From contig JAEMHR010000024.1 of NCBI GenBank assembly GCA_016490725.1, forward strand, positions 1-64,000: a stretch of 64,000 nt of DNA, given 5' to 3'. Numbering within the stretch: the stretch's first letter is position 1; each line of letters begins with the position of its first letter. A program made the translations under genes and the position numbers. The DNA is from Amphichorda felina (taxonomy: Eukaryota; Ascomycota; Sordariomycetes; Hypocreales; Bionectriaceae). The notes beneath the pieces were generated by a model. It was not told where the DNA came from. It did no database searches and was given only the letters and a program-made list of their open reading frames with translations. Positions 34,208 to 45,423 of this stretch are shown piece after piece.

Positions 34208-34880
34208 AGTCATTTCTTTGCTTCTTCAATGGAAGTATCATCAATGCCGCTGAACCCCTTATCCAAGACGGCAGTTTGGTACCATTTACAAAACTCCGGA
34301 AACGCCTGGTTCACCGGCCCGAATGTCCACCTGGGCCTTCACCTCCGGCAGCCAAGAACCCCCCTTCTTGGAAAATACAAGACCAAACGCCTATTCAACC
34401 CCTGTTCTACGCCCCCCAACTGCTGTACCATAAAGTCGCCCTTTTTGATACTAACCATCGCTCCATGGCGGCACATAGAGGCGAAGGAAAAATGAAAGTG
34501 AGATGGAACCGCTCCAACGCATGACATTGTGTCATGCAATGCATCAATGGACGCTGTCTGCTCGCAGGAAAAAAAAAAGGTCATGTAGTGCCACCTGAGA
34601 GTCGAAACACCCTCGATTTTAAACCACAGTAGCCAGCCCCTGAGCCATGCCTCCCGGGAGAAAATATACGCCACCAGCTCCTACCATATCGATGCATCAG
34701 AATCATGGAGACTCTCGATTCATCGAACCGCCTGTGAATATCTTCACTAAGAAATTGGCCGTGATCGTGTGGTTCTTGACGATACATAGCGCTGGCGTTC
34801 TCCTCGTCGATGAAATGTGGCGCTGCTGGTGCCGCCCCATGGAGCATAGAGAGGCTGTCTCGTTTCCAAGAGGCCAGGCT
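34208..34880. other. Convergent intergenic region, Rrp40 / C2H2 gene
   Basis: 3' flanks of two convergent genes. No gene, RNA or repeat beyond an A-run at 34570-34578. Confidence 0.45.
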
Positions 34881-36782
34881 TTACACACCCGTCATCTCTT
34901 GGTCAATTTCTACCGGCTCCGGAAGTTGGCTGTGATCCATATGGTGGATTTTGGTCATGTGTCTCTTCCAGTTGTCCTTTCTAGGGAAAGCTTTACCGCC
35001 AGCCCTCGAATAATCGCACCCCGAAATTGAGCAGTGAAACTTTTTCTTCTTCTCATGACGGTCGTTGATATGTCGTTGCAAATGCGTCTTCGTACCGAAC
35101 CCTTTGCCGCATGATGGATACGGGCATTTGTGAGCCTTGCTGTGATATCGCTGATGGTGCCTGTGCCATACGTGGTTAGCGACCAGGGGGCAAGTGCCAC
35201 GATCGATGAACCGAAATACTTACTTGAGCTTGTGCGGCTGGTCAAACACTTGGGTACACCCAGGCTCGTCACAGTAGTAGACACCACCTCGGGGGGATGG
35301 AACACCCAGGGCATGCGGTGAAGCACTCTGGCGGTAGTCGGAGCTGTGCAGTGATTCGGGGGAGGGGCTATCAACCTGGGTAGATGGCGTGCTGTGCGTA
35401 GTTATTGATGCGGTCCCTGGTGCTGGAGTAGAAAGATCTGACTGATGGACAGCATTCGACGGTTGAGTCGGCAGCGGAGCCGGATCTATACAAGGGGGGG
35501 ACTCGTGCGATGTGGCGTAGAGTTGATAGTCGGTGCGATGCCACATCTCTGATTCTGTCGATGCTGGCATTATATCCATTGGGTTCACCGTACCAGGCGC
35601 AGGCTGGCTCGGGTGGGAGAACAACATTTCCGAGTAGGGAGACTGCGGGGGGCTAGCACCGGAGTCTCCCCTGCTTGGCCCAAAGGCCATGCCGTCCTGC
35701 GATCCGAAAGCGCGGGTAGAGAAGGGAAGTTCCGAAGCATCGGTCATCTCAATAGGCGACCCAGTCGGTCCCTGGTCAGGGAAGAATTGCTGCATAGGGG
35801 TTCTCTCCCGGAGATGGGATGGCATGTCGGCCACTTCGTCGTAACTTCGCGACACCGACGCATGCGAGCTCATGGTCCGCTCGCGCGTGCCCTGGCGGCG
35901 GAAGAGTTGCTTGACGTTGTATCCTAAAGAATTGACCCTAGAAACTGTGCGCTTGGGCTTGGAGATAGCCGGATTCGTTTCGGGAGTTGGGTACATGCCG
36001 AATGCCTCAGAGGGGATGTAAGGGCTGTAGTAGTCTTCGCTGGTTCCCTTGAGAACAACTTGATGGGATTGGGGGGCTCCAGCAGGAAAGGTGTCTCCAT
36101 GGCAGAAGGGGAACGAGTTGGCATAGTAGTTGCCATTGCCATCGGTGGTGGAGCCGACAGGCTCGATGGTGAGGTCCTGGTCCATCGAGGCATTGACGTA
36201 GCCCGGCGTCGAGGGTTGACGTCCCTGCCCCTGAGGACTGGACACGATATCGCCGTATGCATCGTGAGGGCTATAGCTGTGCGCCGCGCCAGGGTTGTTG
36301 CGAGATGACTCGTTGCGCTTGAAGGAGTCGCTGGATGAGAGGCGACGGGCCGAGATGGGAGGCTCGCCGCGAAAGTTGCCGCCTTCGCAATCAAAGGAAA
36401 AGCGGTTGGCGCGCTTGTGCCTCATCTTCAAGCGGTGAACCACGACGGGGTAGAGACAGCAGATGAGGAGGGCAACACCCAGCACAACACCGACGACAGT
36501 GCCAGCGATGGCCTCCTCGTCCATCTTTTTGCGCGTCATTGGGCCATTGGCAGCGCCCCGCGCGACGAGACGGTCCATGGGGACATGGTCTCGAAGCTCC
36601 CACGGCAGCAGTGCCTCCTCGTCCAGATTGCCGGTTGGGGATGAAGAGGGGGGGAAAATATTGGACGAGGGAGCGGACGGCGGGGCGCTGTCGCTCGAGG
36701 TATCACGACCGGCCTCACTTTTGAAAGCGAGGACAGAGGTGTCGAATTTGGCGGCGTGGCGGGCGACGTTAGCCTGGGCCAT
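34881..36782 (-). CDS. C2H2 zinc-finger protein with a single transmembrane segment
   Basis: Exons 36782-35224 and 35160-34881 give 612 residues (GTAAGT donor, GCACAG acceptor, one Lys codon split). Residues 1-90 are Ser/Pro/Asp-rich. A clear hydrophobic helix lies at about 91-116 (AIAGTVVGVVLGVALLICCL) and is followed at once by RLKMRHKR, which places the rest of the chain on the cytosolic side. About 390 disordered Ser/Pro/Gln-rich residues follow. Three C-terminal fingers come next: YYCDEPGCTQVFDQPHKLK with HHQRYH, then CPYPSCGKGF with HLQRHINDRH, then CSISGCDYS with WKRHMTKIH. The architecture suggests a membrane-held transcription factor released by proteolysis; that is inference. An in-frame ATG at 36935 could add 51 residues. 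No specific family name is recognised. Confidence 0.85.
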
Positions 36783-39060
36783 GACGTGAAGCAGAGGAGG
36801 GGAGGCTTGGAGGCCTCTATGGCGACAGGGGCCCAAGCTGCAACGGACCGGGAGCGACTCCAGCGAGGGCCGGCAGGGGCGCGCGACTGCGAAGGAACGC
36901 GCTGGAGGTGGAAGAAAACGCTCACTCCTCAGCACTCAACACCCCGTGTTAGAGCATCTTGGACGAGGATGCCTTAGGTGCTTATTATATTAATGAATGA
37001 GAGAGGGAAAGGAGAGGGCTCGTGCTGTCAGACGAGGAACCTGGAAGGGAACTGGAAGAGCCCGGGACTGGACTACTGCAGGCGGCTGAGGCCCCAAGTC
37101 TGATCCATCGTTGTGTGCAGTGGTGCACGAGGCACGAGCTCGGCTACCTAGTACGAACCTGCAAGCACAGATACACGAGGTACAGTAGGTACCCGGACTC
37201 GTAGGCAAGTAGACAGGTAGACAGGAGGACAGGCGGACAGGCGGATGGGTGGACAGGTGGGCAGGTGCCAAGTTGGTCAGTGTATCCGTCCTCGTACAGC
37301 GACTGGCTGTGGGGGCGCCCGCTCGCCCTCCCACTTCAATCTTCCACTCCTTACGTATTATTCCTCTCCAGCCCTCGCCTGGGCCTTCCACAGCAGTCGC
37401 TGCGTGCAATACCTGGGCTGCCAGGCGCGCTTGCACACGAAAATGACGCTGGCCCCGATGTCAATTATCAATTGCCTCGAACTGGGCCCAAGATGGAGTG
37501 AGGGGCGCACACACTGACGTTGCCTGCGGCCGCTGCTCATTGCACCTTCGCCACCCTCCTGCCAGAGCCGTCACTAGCCTCAGCACAATCGACTTGTGTT
37601 GTCCAACACCCCAAACGACCAAACTGCCTTACCAGTGCAACGGGGGAAGTACCATTGCTAGTGTGCGCCAATTGTCTCTCACTGCTCCTGGTGTCTTGGC
37701 TGTGGAGCGACGACGACGTCCCCCAAGCGGCTCTGCGTCTTTGCTTAACGGGATCACGGCTCCCTGTGGAACTTCTATATACCTACCTGGGTAGTATCCG
37801 CAGTGAACACCTCGTAATGTGTTATGAAGTTTGCTCACAACCGCCATAATAATAACCTGCTGCGGCGTCCTGGTTGCGCTGCGGTACTTGCCTTGCCCAG
37901 GGTGGTAATTGTGTCCAGACAACCTGTACTACGGATTGTATCCATACATAAGAGTTAGCTCCAGCCTACCAGGAGCTCTCTAATTCCAATTGCCCCCTTC
38001 TTGAATTCCCCGCGACCCATCCATCCCTGTTCGGCCGGGGGGGCAGTCGTCATGCTAATGCTACTAGTAGTACGGATACTGATACCTAAGTCTCCCGCCA
38101 GTATTACTCGTAATAGTAATACTCACAATACCTCTCAGTCTGGAGGGATCTCTTGGAGTCTGCTTATGACATGAGAATTATCGGCTGGAAAAATTGTCAT
38201 CCCTGTGGCAGAGGCTTCTTGCTACCTAGATGCCGGGAGCCTAGCATCCGTACGTGTCGTTCTCCTCAGCTACCTGGTAGTGAAGTCTGCTAATCCTAAT
38301 AGCTTCTTGAGGCAGGGGATGAGTCCTTTGGGCTCCTTCAACACCCTAGGCCCCGTAGACCGCTATGGCTGTTTTGGCCTGATATGACCCTGGCCTTGAC
38401 CTACCGTTTGGGGGCAGCCGTGTGTTGCCTGCCGTGGTAGCCAGTTTGACTGTAACAGCTGCCGTGAGGCCGCGTCAGCCTTCTCCTTTCTTTAGTGCCA
38501 TTTGCGTTGACAAAGACCAATAGGTGGGCAAGGGTGATATGCGTCTTGCCTTTTAGCCTGATCGAATTTCATCTTAACGCTGAAAATTTTCTGTTAGCAA
38601 GTGGGCGTGGGACTCTTTTGGGCCCTACAAGCTCAAGGTTGTCCTAGATCATACACTTCCTCGACCTAGAGGAAGGTAATGATACTCCTACAACGTACAA
38701 CGTACCAAGGTGTGAAGAGGCTGGTATTAAGGCTGCCACCAGGATAACCCTAAATTTATACTTAAATCAACCCAACCGTTAGGCGCCCCTGTACTTTATA
38801 CGTGAATTGGTGTTAAAATCCCATCGTGATATTGATATGCTTGTACAAAGCTCACAACTCTCGATCAAAACATTCTGCTTTCTTGTTGTTTTCACTCATT
38901 ATTACTCCGTAAACTATCACAAGCCTCAATGTCAACCCAGCATCGTCTCTGATATCATACACTCTCCATTAACATATCGCAACTACTCCAAACAATAGTC
39001 CACCACATCATCTTTGATTTTATACCCTCTCGGATTCAACCCTCACCAACATTCTTTTCC
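36783..39060. other. Gene-poor region between C2H2 gene and SF1 helicase
   Basis: About 2.3 kb with no supported gene. An imperfect 8-bp GACAGGCG/GACAGGTG repeat lies at about 37204-37266, and CTAGTAG/GTACGG motifs near 38060-38130. The right third becomes AT-rich. The left end is the promoter of the C2H2 gene. Confidence 0.5.
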
Positions 39061-41530
39061 CTACGGCGCTTGAAGGTTGAACACTCGTCCGTCCGTTAGC
39101 GAGTCATCCCAGAGTTGGGATGTGTAGCTGGTTCTTATGGCTTTGTCCCTGAATGTTCGCAGCGTCATCATGTGGTGCATTACAATGATTTCAGCTTGTC
39201 GCGCGCGCGTGATTGCGACGTTCAGGCGCAGAGGATTATCCATGAAACCAACCTTTGTGGTTCGGACCATGTCAAGTATCACAACATCTGCCTGGTTTCC
39301 TTGCGCCTTGTCCACGGTCAGGACTTGAACGCGATTCTGCCACTCTTCAGGCAACTGCTTCACTTCGGCATCGTACTGACGCACAGCAATGCTGTAAGGA
39401 CTCTCAATTATGATAGTTCCCGGAGAGCCTGTGCGCGTCACACTCTGGAACTTGTCATCTTTGAGCAATTTCTCAGTCTGCTCCATCACCCACTTGTGGT
39501 GCACCGGGTTCCAGAAACTAGAGCGCTGCGTCTGCTCGGCACTTGAATCAAGCTGAACAATAACTCGGTTCTCTTTCAGGGGGTTCTGGCATCCCCCCAA
39601 ACGTTGGAGGTAGCTTCTGAGATAGGCCGTACTTGGAGGGTACATGGACTTGAATGTATCATATCCTGATCTCATCTGTCCCTGGTAAAATATCGCTGAA
39701 GGCAGGCGGTGAAGATTTCCGTATGCTCGTTTGTTGACCAGCAGCTGGCTGTTCAGGGCACCCACGGCTGCCGCTCGCGCCATGGTGCTGAAACGCAACT
39801 GATTTGCAAACGGGTTGAACTTGAGGCCCTGCCGTTCCATTTGTCTCATGTTTCCTCCTTTGACAAAAGGCTGAGTTTGGTTAACATCCCCTGTAAATAT
39901 CCAGACAAATGGGTCGAAGTAGGCAATTGGAATCAGGGTGGTCAGTTCCCTGGCGTGGGGCGCTTCATCAATGAATATGACTTCCGGCCGAAAAAGTGTT
40001 GAAAATGCTCCGTACGTTGCAACTGGTGTTGTTGCGATGAAGTCGGCTTGTGCAAGTACTGCTCGATAAAGTAGTCCCACGGAGCTTCGGAGACCCTTCC
40101 AGTCATCCCCGTCCAAGGTTTCGCCAGACTCCATTCTTGCGAGAATCCTCCTAAGCGAGGAAAAGCACTTTTCGTCCTTGTGGAGCTCGAAGTATTCCCA
40201 GGAAGCTTCGTCAAGCGTCGGGGCTTTGTTGAAGTCCCGAAGGAGCGTTGTATGTCGCACTAAACTCGCAGTAGTAAGGAATCTCTTTGTAAAGTCTGCG
40301 ATATCTGCAGACTCTGCCCCCGATTTGCTTCCAGACTGGTGAATCTTGTTGCTATTTCTAATCTCATAAGGCCAACCATGCATTCTTAAGATGCGGAGCT
40401 TCAGCCCGGCTTCTTTGCAGAGGTTGAAGTAGCGGTCTGCCGCATCATCAACGGTCTTATTGATGTCCACCAAGAAGAGAATCGGGCTGTGCTTGCGTTT
40501 TGACTTTCGGCGCTTTCTTGACTGTATGAGTGCCGCAAGAACCATGTTCCATTCTGTCTTTCCTGCCCCAGGGCAGCCGTTGACAAAGTACAGTCCGTTG
40601 GGAATCTGGGTGAGACCATTATAAGCCTTTCGATGGTCTTCATTGAAAGCTCTGAACTTTTCCTGTATGAGTGAAGGGATTCGAAAGAAGGGATCGATGG
40701 GATTTCTCAGTTGAGGAAACTCTTCATGGAGATTGAAGTAGGTCTTGTTTGTTCCGTGGAAGTCTTGTATTGTCTTGAACGCCGTGATGGACTTCGGTGA
40801 GGGGAGACGATCCCTGACTCTCTTGTCCTCAAGGAGATAACGTAGAGCAGCAAGCTCCGCATCTGAAGTCACCGAGGTTGTGTCCCATTGGATGATGACG
40901 TTTTGTGACTTGCCGCTGAGAGTAATGTTCTGGATGTCGTCGATGGCGGAAGCAACCTGAAGATTTGTCATGAGATCCAACTCGAGGGTTATACCATTGT
41001 GATTCTTCCAGGAACGAGGTACGTCGACCTTAAAAGCGGCGCATTTTCGCACCTGGCTATCCACCGTTTCCAGTTGCTCGTACGGATTGGGGATTCTGGT
41101 GCTGAGCAGATGTACCAGTGAAAAAGTCCCATCCTCCCGCTCCACGGTGGTCTCCATGTCAATAATGAAGTGATCGCTCAGGGAAGGAAACTCCATGTCG
41201 TCTGTGAGCGGTGGAATTCTAACTAGAAGGAGCCACGACTTGGTGAATGAGGTCGTGCACCCCGGAATGGGGGCAATGGGCCAAGTTTGGAAGGGAAGTC
41301 TCTTGTCGTTAAATCGCTTCAAGAGCGACTCCTCATTATCCATCTCAATGATGGTGCCTTGCTCGTGGCGCGAGACGAAGATGTCTTGACAAGGAAACGT
41401 ATGGAGCGTGAAGGATACCTGAAAAGGTTAGTTTGCTCGTTGCCTATGATTACTTGGGGGGGGGGGGGGGGGGGGTGGTTGAACAAACATCGCTAGGCAC
41501 TGCCTGTGTGCTGGTATCGAGACGTTCCAT
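39061..41530 (-). CDS. UPF1-like superfamily 1 helicase (AAA_11/AAA_12), divergent
   Basis: A predicted RNA or DNA helicase of the UPF1-like SF1 group; substrate unknown. The main exon, 41418-39061, is open upstream of its first ATG (41343), and protein-like sequence continues to a CTAACCTTTTCAG acceptor. A 14-codon first exon at 41530-41489 with a GTTTGT donor joins it in phase, giving 799 residues. Motif I is GCPGAGKT (about 295). Motif II is DEAP (about 497) where DEAA/DEAT would be usual. Motif III is GDVNQTQP. Motifs V and VI are VDKAQGNQADVVILD and NVAITRAR (about 747). The first 270 residues match nothing I know. The intron holds a run of 20 G/C pairs. It lies downstream of the DNA methyltransferase on the same strand. 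Confidence 0.82.
41456..41475 (+). repeat. Poly-G run of 20 in helicase intron
   Basis: Twenty consecutive G on the plus strand, read as poly-C within the predicted first intron of the minus-strand helicase gene. The length is likely to vary between isolates or reads. Confidence 0.9.
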
Positions 41531-42773
41531 CTTTGAATTGCCTACGACACAAGAGTCAAAGGCAAATCCCAAAGGTTATCAGACATGTAGAATGGGGGAA
41601 AGTGAAGCGAAGGACACATAGGTTGGGGAGTGGAGGTGAAAGGACAGTGAGAGGGCAGTTGGAAAAATGTGAGGGCTGGAGGAGGACCACAGCCTCCACA
41701 GGCAATGCCTGGTGAATGTGGGAAAAGCCCACATGGTATTGGACAAGCACCTACCTGCCTTAATATTTAAGATAGTAGGTAGGAAAGAACCCGAGGCCCG
41801 GGTAGAGCTCCTGCTCTTTCTATCTGACCAAGTAAGAAGGCAGCTGCGGCGTATCTGCCTTCTACCTACTAAGTACTAGTATACCTACCGAGATGCTTAC
41901 TTAGTAGTACTACTAGGGTACCATCGTACTACTAGTAGTAGTAGGTTAGTTAGTAGTATTTTAATGACCCGGAAGGTACCGCGGGTTGAGTACTAAGGTA
42001 CCTAGTAGTAAGTACTAGGTATCTCGTGTTTTTATAAACCTGGAAGTTAGCTGTTAAGAAAAACTACTAGTAGTACTCAGGCTATACCAAATTTCCAGAG
42101 ACTAGGGCTGTATCCTTCACCTACCACTTAGTTACTAATATTTCCCTAATATCGTCATAACAGGGAAATTAATAGGGCCATTATAAGCATTCTAAAATCA
42201 TTGTCATTCGTCTGTCAATATCGATATAATAGATATATACATATAGTCATAATAAGCACCACATTCTATGTGGTTTATGGCCTAAATATGATTCAATATA
42301 GTCTAAGGAGCTTTGTTCTACCTGTTTCCGGGTTATCGTGATTTCCAGCCTATGGGCTAGAATTGACTACTAAGTGAGTATGTATTTTACACACAACCAA
42401 TTTATATGCTATTGGGGAGGTATAGTCAGGTAGTGCCTGGGTAATTTATTAATAAGGATAGAGATTGTATGCAGGAATGGTGACACGGTGACTCTCATTT
42501 TCAGGGGTTGAAATATCATCACCTCTCATGTAGTCCATTTCCGCTATGTACGTCTACCCTAGATGTATGAACATAGGCAAGAGCAAATCTCTAGCGAATC
42601 TTAGATGTGAAAATTCAGACTCATACTTCTCAATATCTCTTTCGACCTCAAATCTGGAGTTCCAAACAGCTCCAAGCTCTTGAGTCTCCCCTCCTCCAAT
42701 CCCAAGCCATGATTTCTCGCTCAATTCATCATCCACGAAGCAAAAATGAGAAATAAAAACACACACAAGATAT
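41531..42773. other. AT-rich region between helicase 5' end and DNA methyltransferase 3' end
   Basis: About 1.2 kb. From 41830 on it is dense in TAGTAGTAC, GGTACC and TACTAGTAG motifs, then AT-rich to 42500. No gene is supported; the short frames next to the methyltransferase stop are its 3' flank. Confidence 0.5.
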
Positions 42774-44828
42774 TCAACAAGTCAGGTCAATCATTATTTC
42801 GTCACATGAGTTGTTCCCGCATTGGTGGTAGCGTTGGTCACCGTCAATATCCATGGGGTTGAGGATTTCCACGACATCGTCCATGGCAGGTGACTCATGT
42901 CGCCCCTCACTCGAACTGCTCCTATGGCAGACCGAAGATTTGTCCGAGTCGACAACGATGGCATCGTCCTGAATGTCTACCATGATTGCGTCAACTACAG
43001 GTTGCTGGTATGGGAGCATCCCATCCTGATTGAGAAGCCATCTCTCCAAATGCTGGTATAGTACTCTGACCGTGTTTGGCGGGAATGCATTGCCAATTTG
43101 CCGTTTGATAGACGTCTTGGTACCTTGGAACTTGTGATACCGCGGAAATCCTTGAAGGTTGGCATATTCTCTCAAGGTAAAGTCTCTGGAACCGTCCGGG
43201 TGTGCAAAGTCGGCACCTCCTGTAGTCAGTGTCCCGGCTAGGCGGTTAGGATTGTAAGAGGCTTTTCTTGGCTGGTATTCCTTGACGGCAGCAAGATCGT
43301 GAAGGTCGTCACCGGGACGAATACCACTCAAGGCGCAGTGAATAGTAGTGTACGGCTTCAGACCGCCGACACCACCCTCAGAATGAGTTGGACGGGGGAA
43401 AGGAGGGAGATTTTCGCCGGGTGCTGCTGCGATCATGATGAGGCGTTTGCGATCCTGAGCCGAGCCCCAGGTGCAGAGTCTCACAACTTTCCACCGGACA
43501 GAGTATCCGAACTGGGCAAAGTCATTGATTAGGATGCGCAGATACTCCTGGTGCCTCTCATGGGTGATTCCAAACGTCTGTTCAACCGTGATAATCCTTG
43601 GTCGGACCTTATTGATCAGAGAGTTGCATGAAAATAAAGCAAAGATATTTTCATCATCGTTGACGCCCTGGTGGGTGTGCGCAGGGGAGAAGTATTGGCA
43701 TGGTGGCGACAGATGCAGGATGTCGGACCTGATGTGATGTTTGTGGTTCTTAATGAACTCGTCGACGGAGCCTTTGAATAGCTTTGTGCTGGGAAAGTTG
43801 GCTCTGTAGGTCGGCCAGACTTCCTCGGCCTTGTCAACGGCGTGCGTGACCTTGAAGTTGGCCATCTGTGCACCGCGGGATGCGCCCCCGGCGCCAGAAA
43901 AGGAGTCGAAGAGGGTATATTTCTGACCCTGTTGCCGAAATCGTGACCTGAACTGGAGCTGTGGCTCATTCGACTCCAGGTCAATAGTTGGAGGGCGACT
44001 GGGATGCTTTTCTGACCAAGAACCCCCTGGAATTCGTCCACCCCGCCACTGGTAGGAGAGACTTTCGTCGCTTTTGCGGTATTGGGCCTGGTGGACCTCG
44101 CTCGCATGAATCCTCTCCAGGACCTCTTCAACTGGCTTCGACTTGGTCCCTTGCTTCACTGAGAAGATTTTGAAGCTCCATCTGCAGACAAGAGTGCCGT
44201 GCGATTCCTTGGCCTGGCTGCGCTCTGAGTCGTCCCGTATGGACCGGAAGTCCTGGCAACAGTATTCTGGGTAGAGTGCGTTTGTGATGATGAGAGTGCG
44301 CTTCTTGATGACTGAATTTGTGGCAACTTCCACAAGTGCAGGTACTTGATCACTGTCACCGTTATCAAGGTGGAGGATGCGACAAACTTCGTTTGGTTTC
44401 TTCGGTAGTTTGCCCGCAAGTCCACGGGTCCTCGTCAGGGGGATGCCTCGCAGCGTGATGGCACCAGTGTATGCCCGAGCGATTATTTTGACGACAACAA
44501 AATGAATGTTGTAGATCCCAAGGGTGATGTTCTTCACTTCAATGCAGTCTTCAGGACGGATGATGTCGTGACTTGCTCGCCAGCTGGCTAGAGCGGATTC
44601 TCCTCCGCGAAGTGTTTGGTGGGAGGTGGAAGAGTCGTCGATTGTTAGGTCAACCACTTCGTCCGGGGTAATCTCTTGGAAGGATCTTTCATCGTATCTC
44701 CCAAGTGTACACGTTGAAGAAGACCTCGATCTATGATTGCGGTTGGTTCTTGGACGCTCGGTGATGAGTTCGATCTCCGGATCGGCTTGAGGATGGGAGG
44801 GGAACGCCGTCGAGATACGTCTCAGCAT
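42774..44828 (-). CDS. rid: RID/Masc1-type DNA cytosine-5 methyltransferase
   Basis: In Neurospora RID is required for repeat-induced point mutation (RIP), and in Ascobolus Masc1 for premeiotic methylation. The protein is one exon, 684 residues. Catalytic motifs are intact and in order. Motif I is FDSFSGAGGASRGAQ (about 307). Motif IV is LSPPCQYFSPAHT with the catalytic Cys (about 377). Motif VI is EQT (about 413), where most C5 methyltransferases have ENV; that change is typical of the RID/Masc1 class. Motif VIII is QDRKRLI. Motif X includes GNAFPPNTVRVLYQHLE. The N-terminal 290 residues carry the class-specific BAH-like region. The length lies between Masc1 and Neurospora RID. The frame is open a little upstream of 44828 to a TTTTCACAG acceptor, so an extra 5' exon cannot be excluded. 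Confidence 0.92.
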   Translation of the reverse strand: MLRRISTAFPSHPQADPEIELITERPRTNRNHRSRSSSTCTLGRYDERSFQEITPDEVVDLTIDDSSTSHQTLRGGESALASWRASHDIIRPEDCIEVKNITLGIYNIHFVVVKIIARAYTGAITLRGIPLTRTRGLAGKLPKKPNEVCRILHLDNGDSDQVPALVEVATNSVIKKRTLIITNALYPEYCCQDFRSIRDDSERSQAKESHGTLVCRWSFKIFSVKQGTKSKPVEEVLERIHASEVHQAQYRKSDESLSYQWRGGRIPGGSWSEKHPSRPPTIDLESNEPQLQFRSRFRQQGQKYTLFDSFSGAGGASRGAQMANFKVTHAVDKAEEVWPTYRANFPSTKLFKGSVDEFIKNHKHHIRSDILHLSPPCQYFSPAHTHQGVNDDENIFALFSCNSLINKVRPRIITVEQTFGITHERHQEYLRILINDFAQFGYSVRWKVVRLCTWGSAQDRKRLIMIAAAPGENLPPFPRPTHSEGGVGGLKPYTTIHCALSGIRPGDDLHDLAAVKEYQPRKASYNPNRLAGTLTTGGADFAHPDGSRDFTLREYANLQGFPRYHKFQGTKTSIKRQIGNAFPPNTVRVLYQHLERWLLNQDGMLPYQQPVVDAIMVDIQDDAIVVDSDKSSVCHRSSSSEGRHESPAMDDVVEILNPMDIDGDQRYHQCGNNSCDEIMIDLTC

Positions 44829-45375
44829 TTTGAAGCAAATCAGGTACTGTGAAAATTATTTTAAGCTCGTAGCAATCATCGGGGCCAATGAGTTGTGGGC
44901 AGAAAGTTCTGCGAGAGGACCTGTTCCAGTGTTAGTGACTGAAATTGCGAACGCCGGTCCCAGGGCAATTATGGAGGCAAGAAGAGAGAGTGGCATTGAA
45001 AATTGCAAACCTTCAACGTGTTAGTTTTGATATTCGCCTTGAAATCTCCGAGTGAAGTGGGCTGGAGGGCGAAAATAATCGCGATGTGTTTGCGCTTCAA
45101 AGCGCTCGGCGGCAGATTCATGTGCGGTGGAGGATGTGGGAAAGTAAGAGAGGGAAGATGGAAAGGATCAGTAAGATACTCATGCAGAAGAAATATAAGT
45201 TGATAAGAGAGTAAAAACTTGGAGTGAATTTGAGACGATGTCCGCCATCGATGGTGGTCTGAGCTTTGACTTATGGAGATGTCAACTTCTTCTGAGGATG
45301 CATTCACCTCATCATCGCTCATCGCGCATTTCTAGTGACGTATGAATGCAGAACGAGGCATTCTGCAACATGCAC

Positions 45376-45423
<48 letters not shown>

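Noticed and set aside
42554..42766. A 70-codon minus-strand frame just after the methyltransferase stop
   Set aside because: No domain; most likely 3' UTR.
44969..45322. A minus-strand frame with an acidic Ser-rich start, possible upstream exon of the methyltransferase
   Set aside because: No splice path to 44828 that I could support with confidence, and the C-terminal part is not protein-like. Left open for transcript data.
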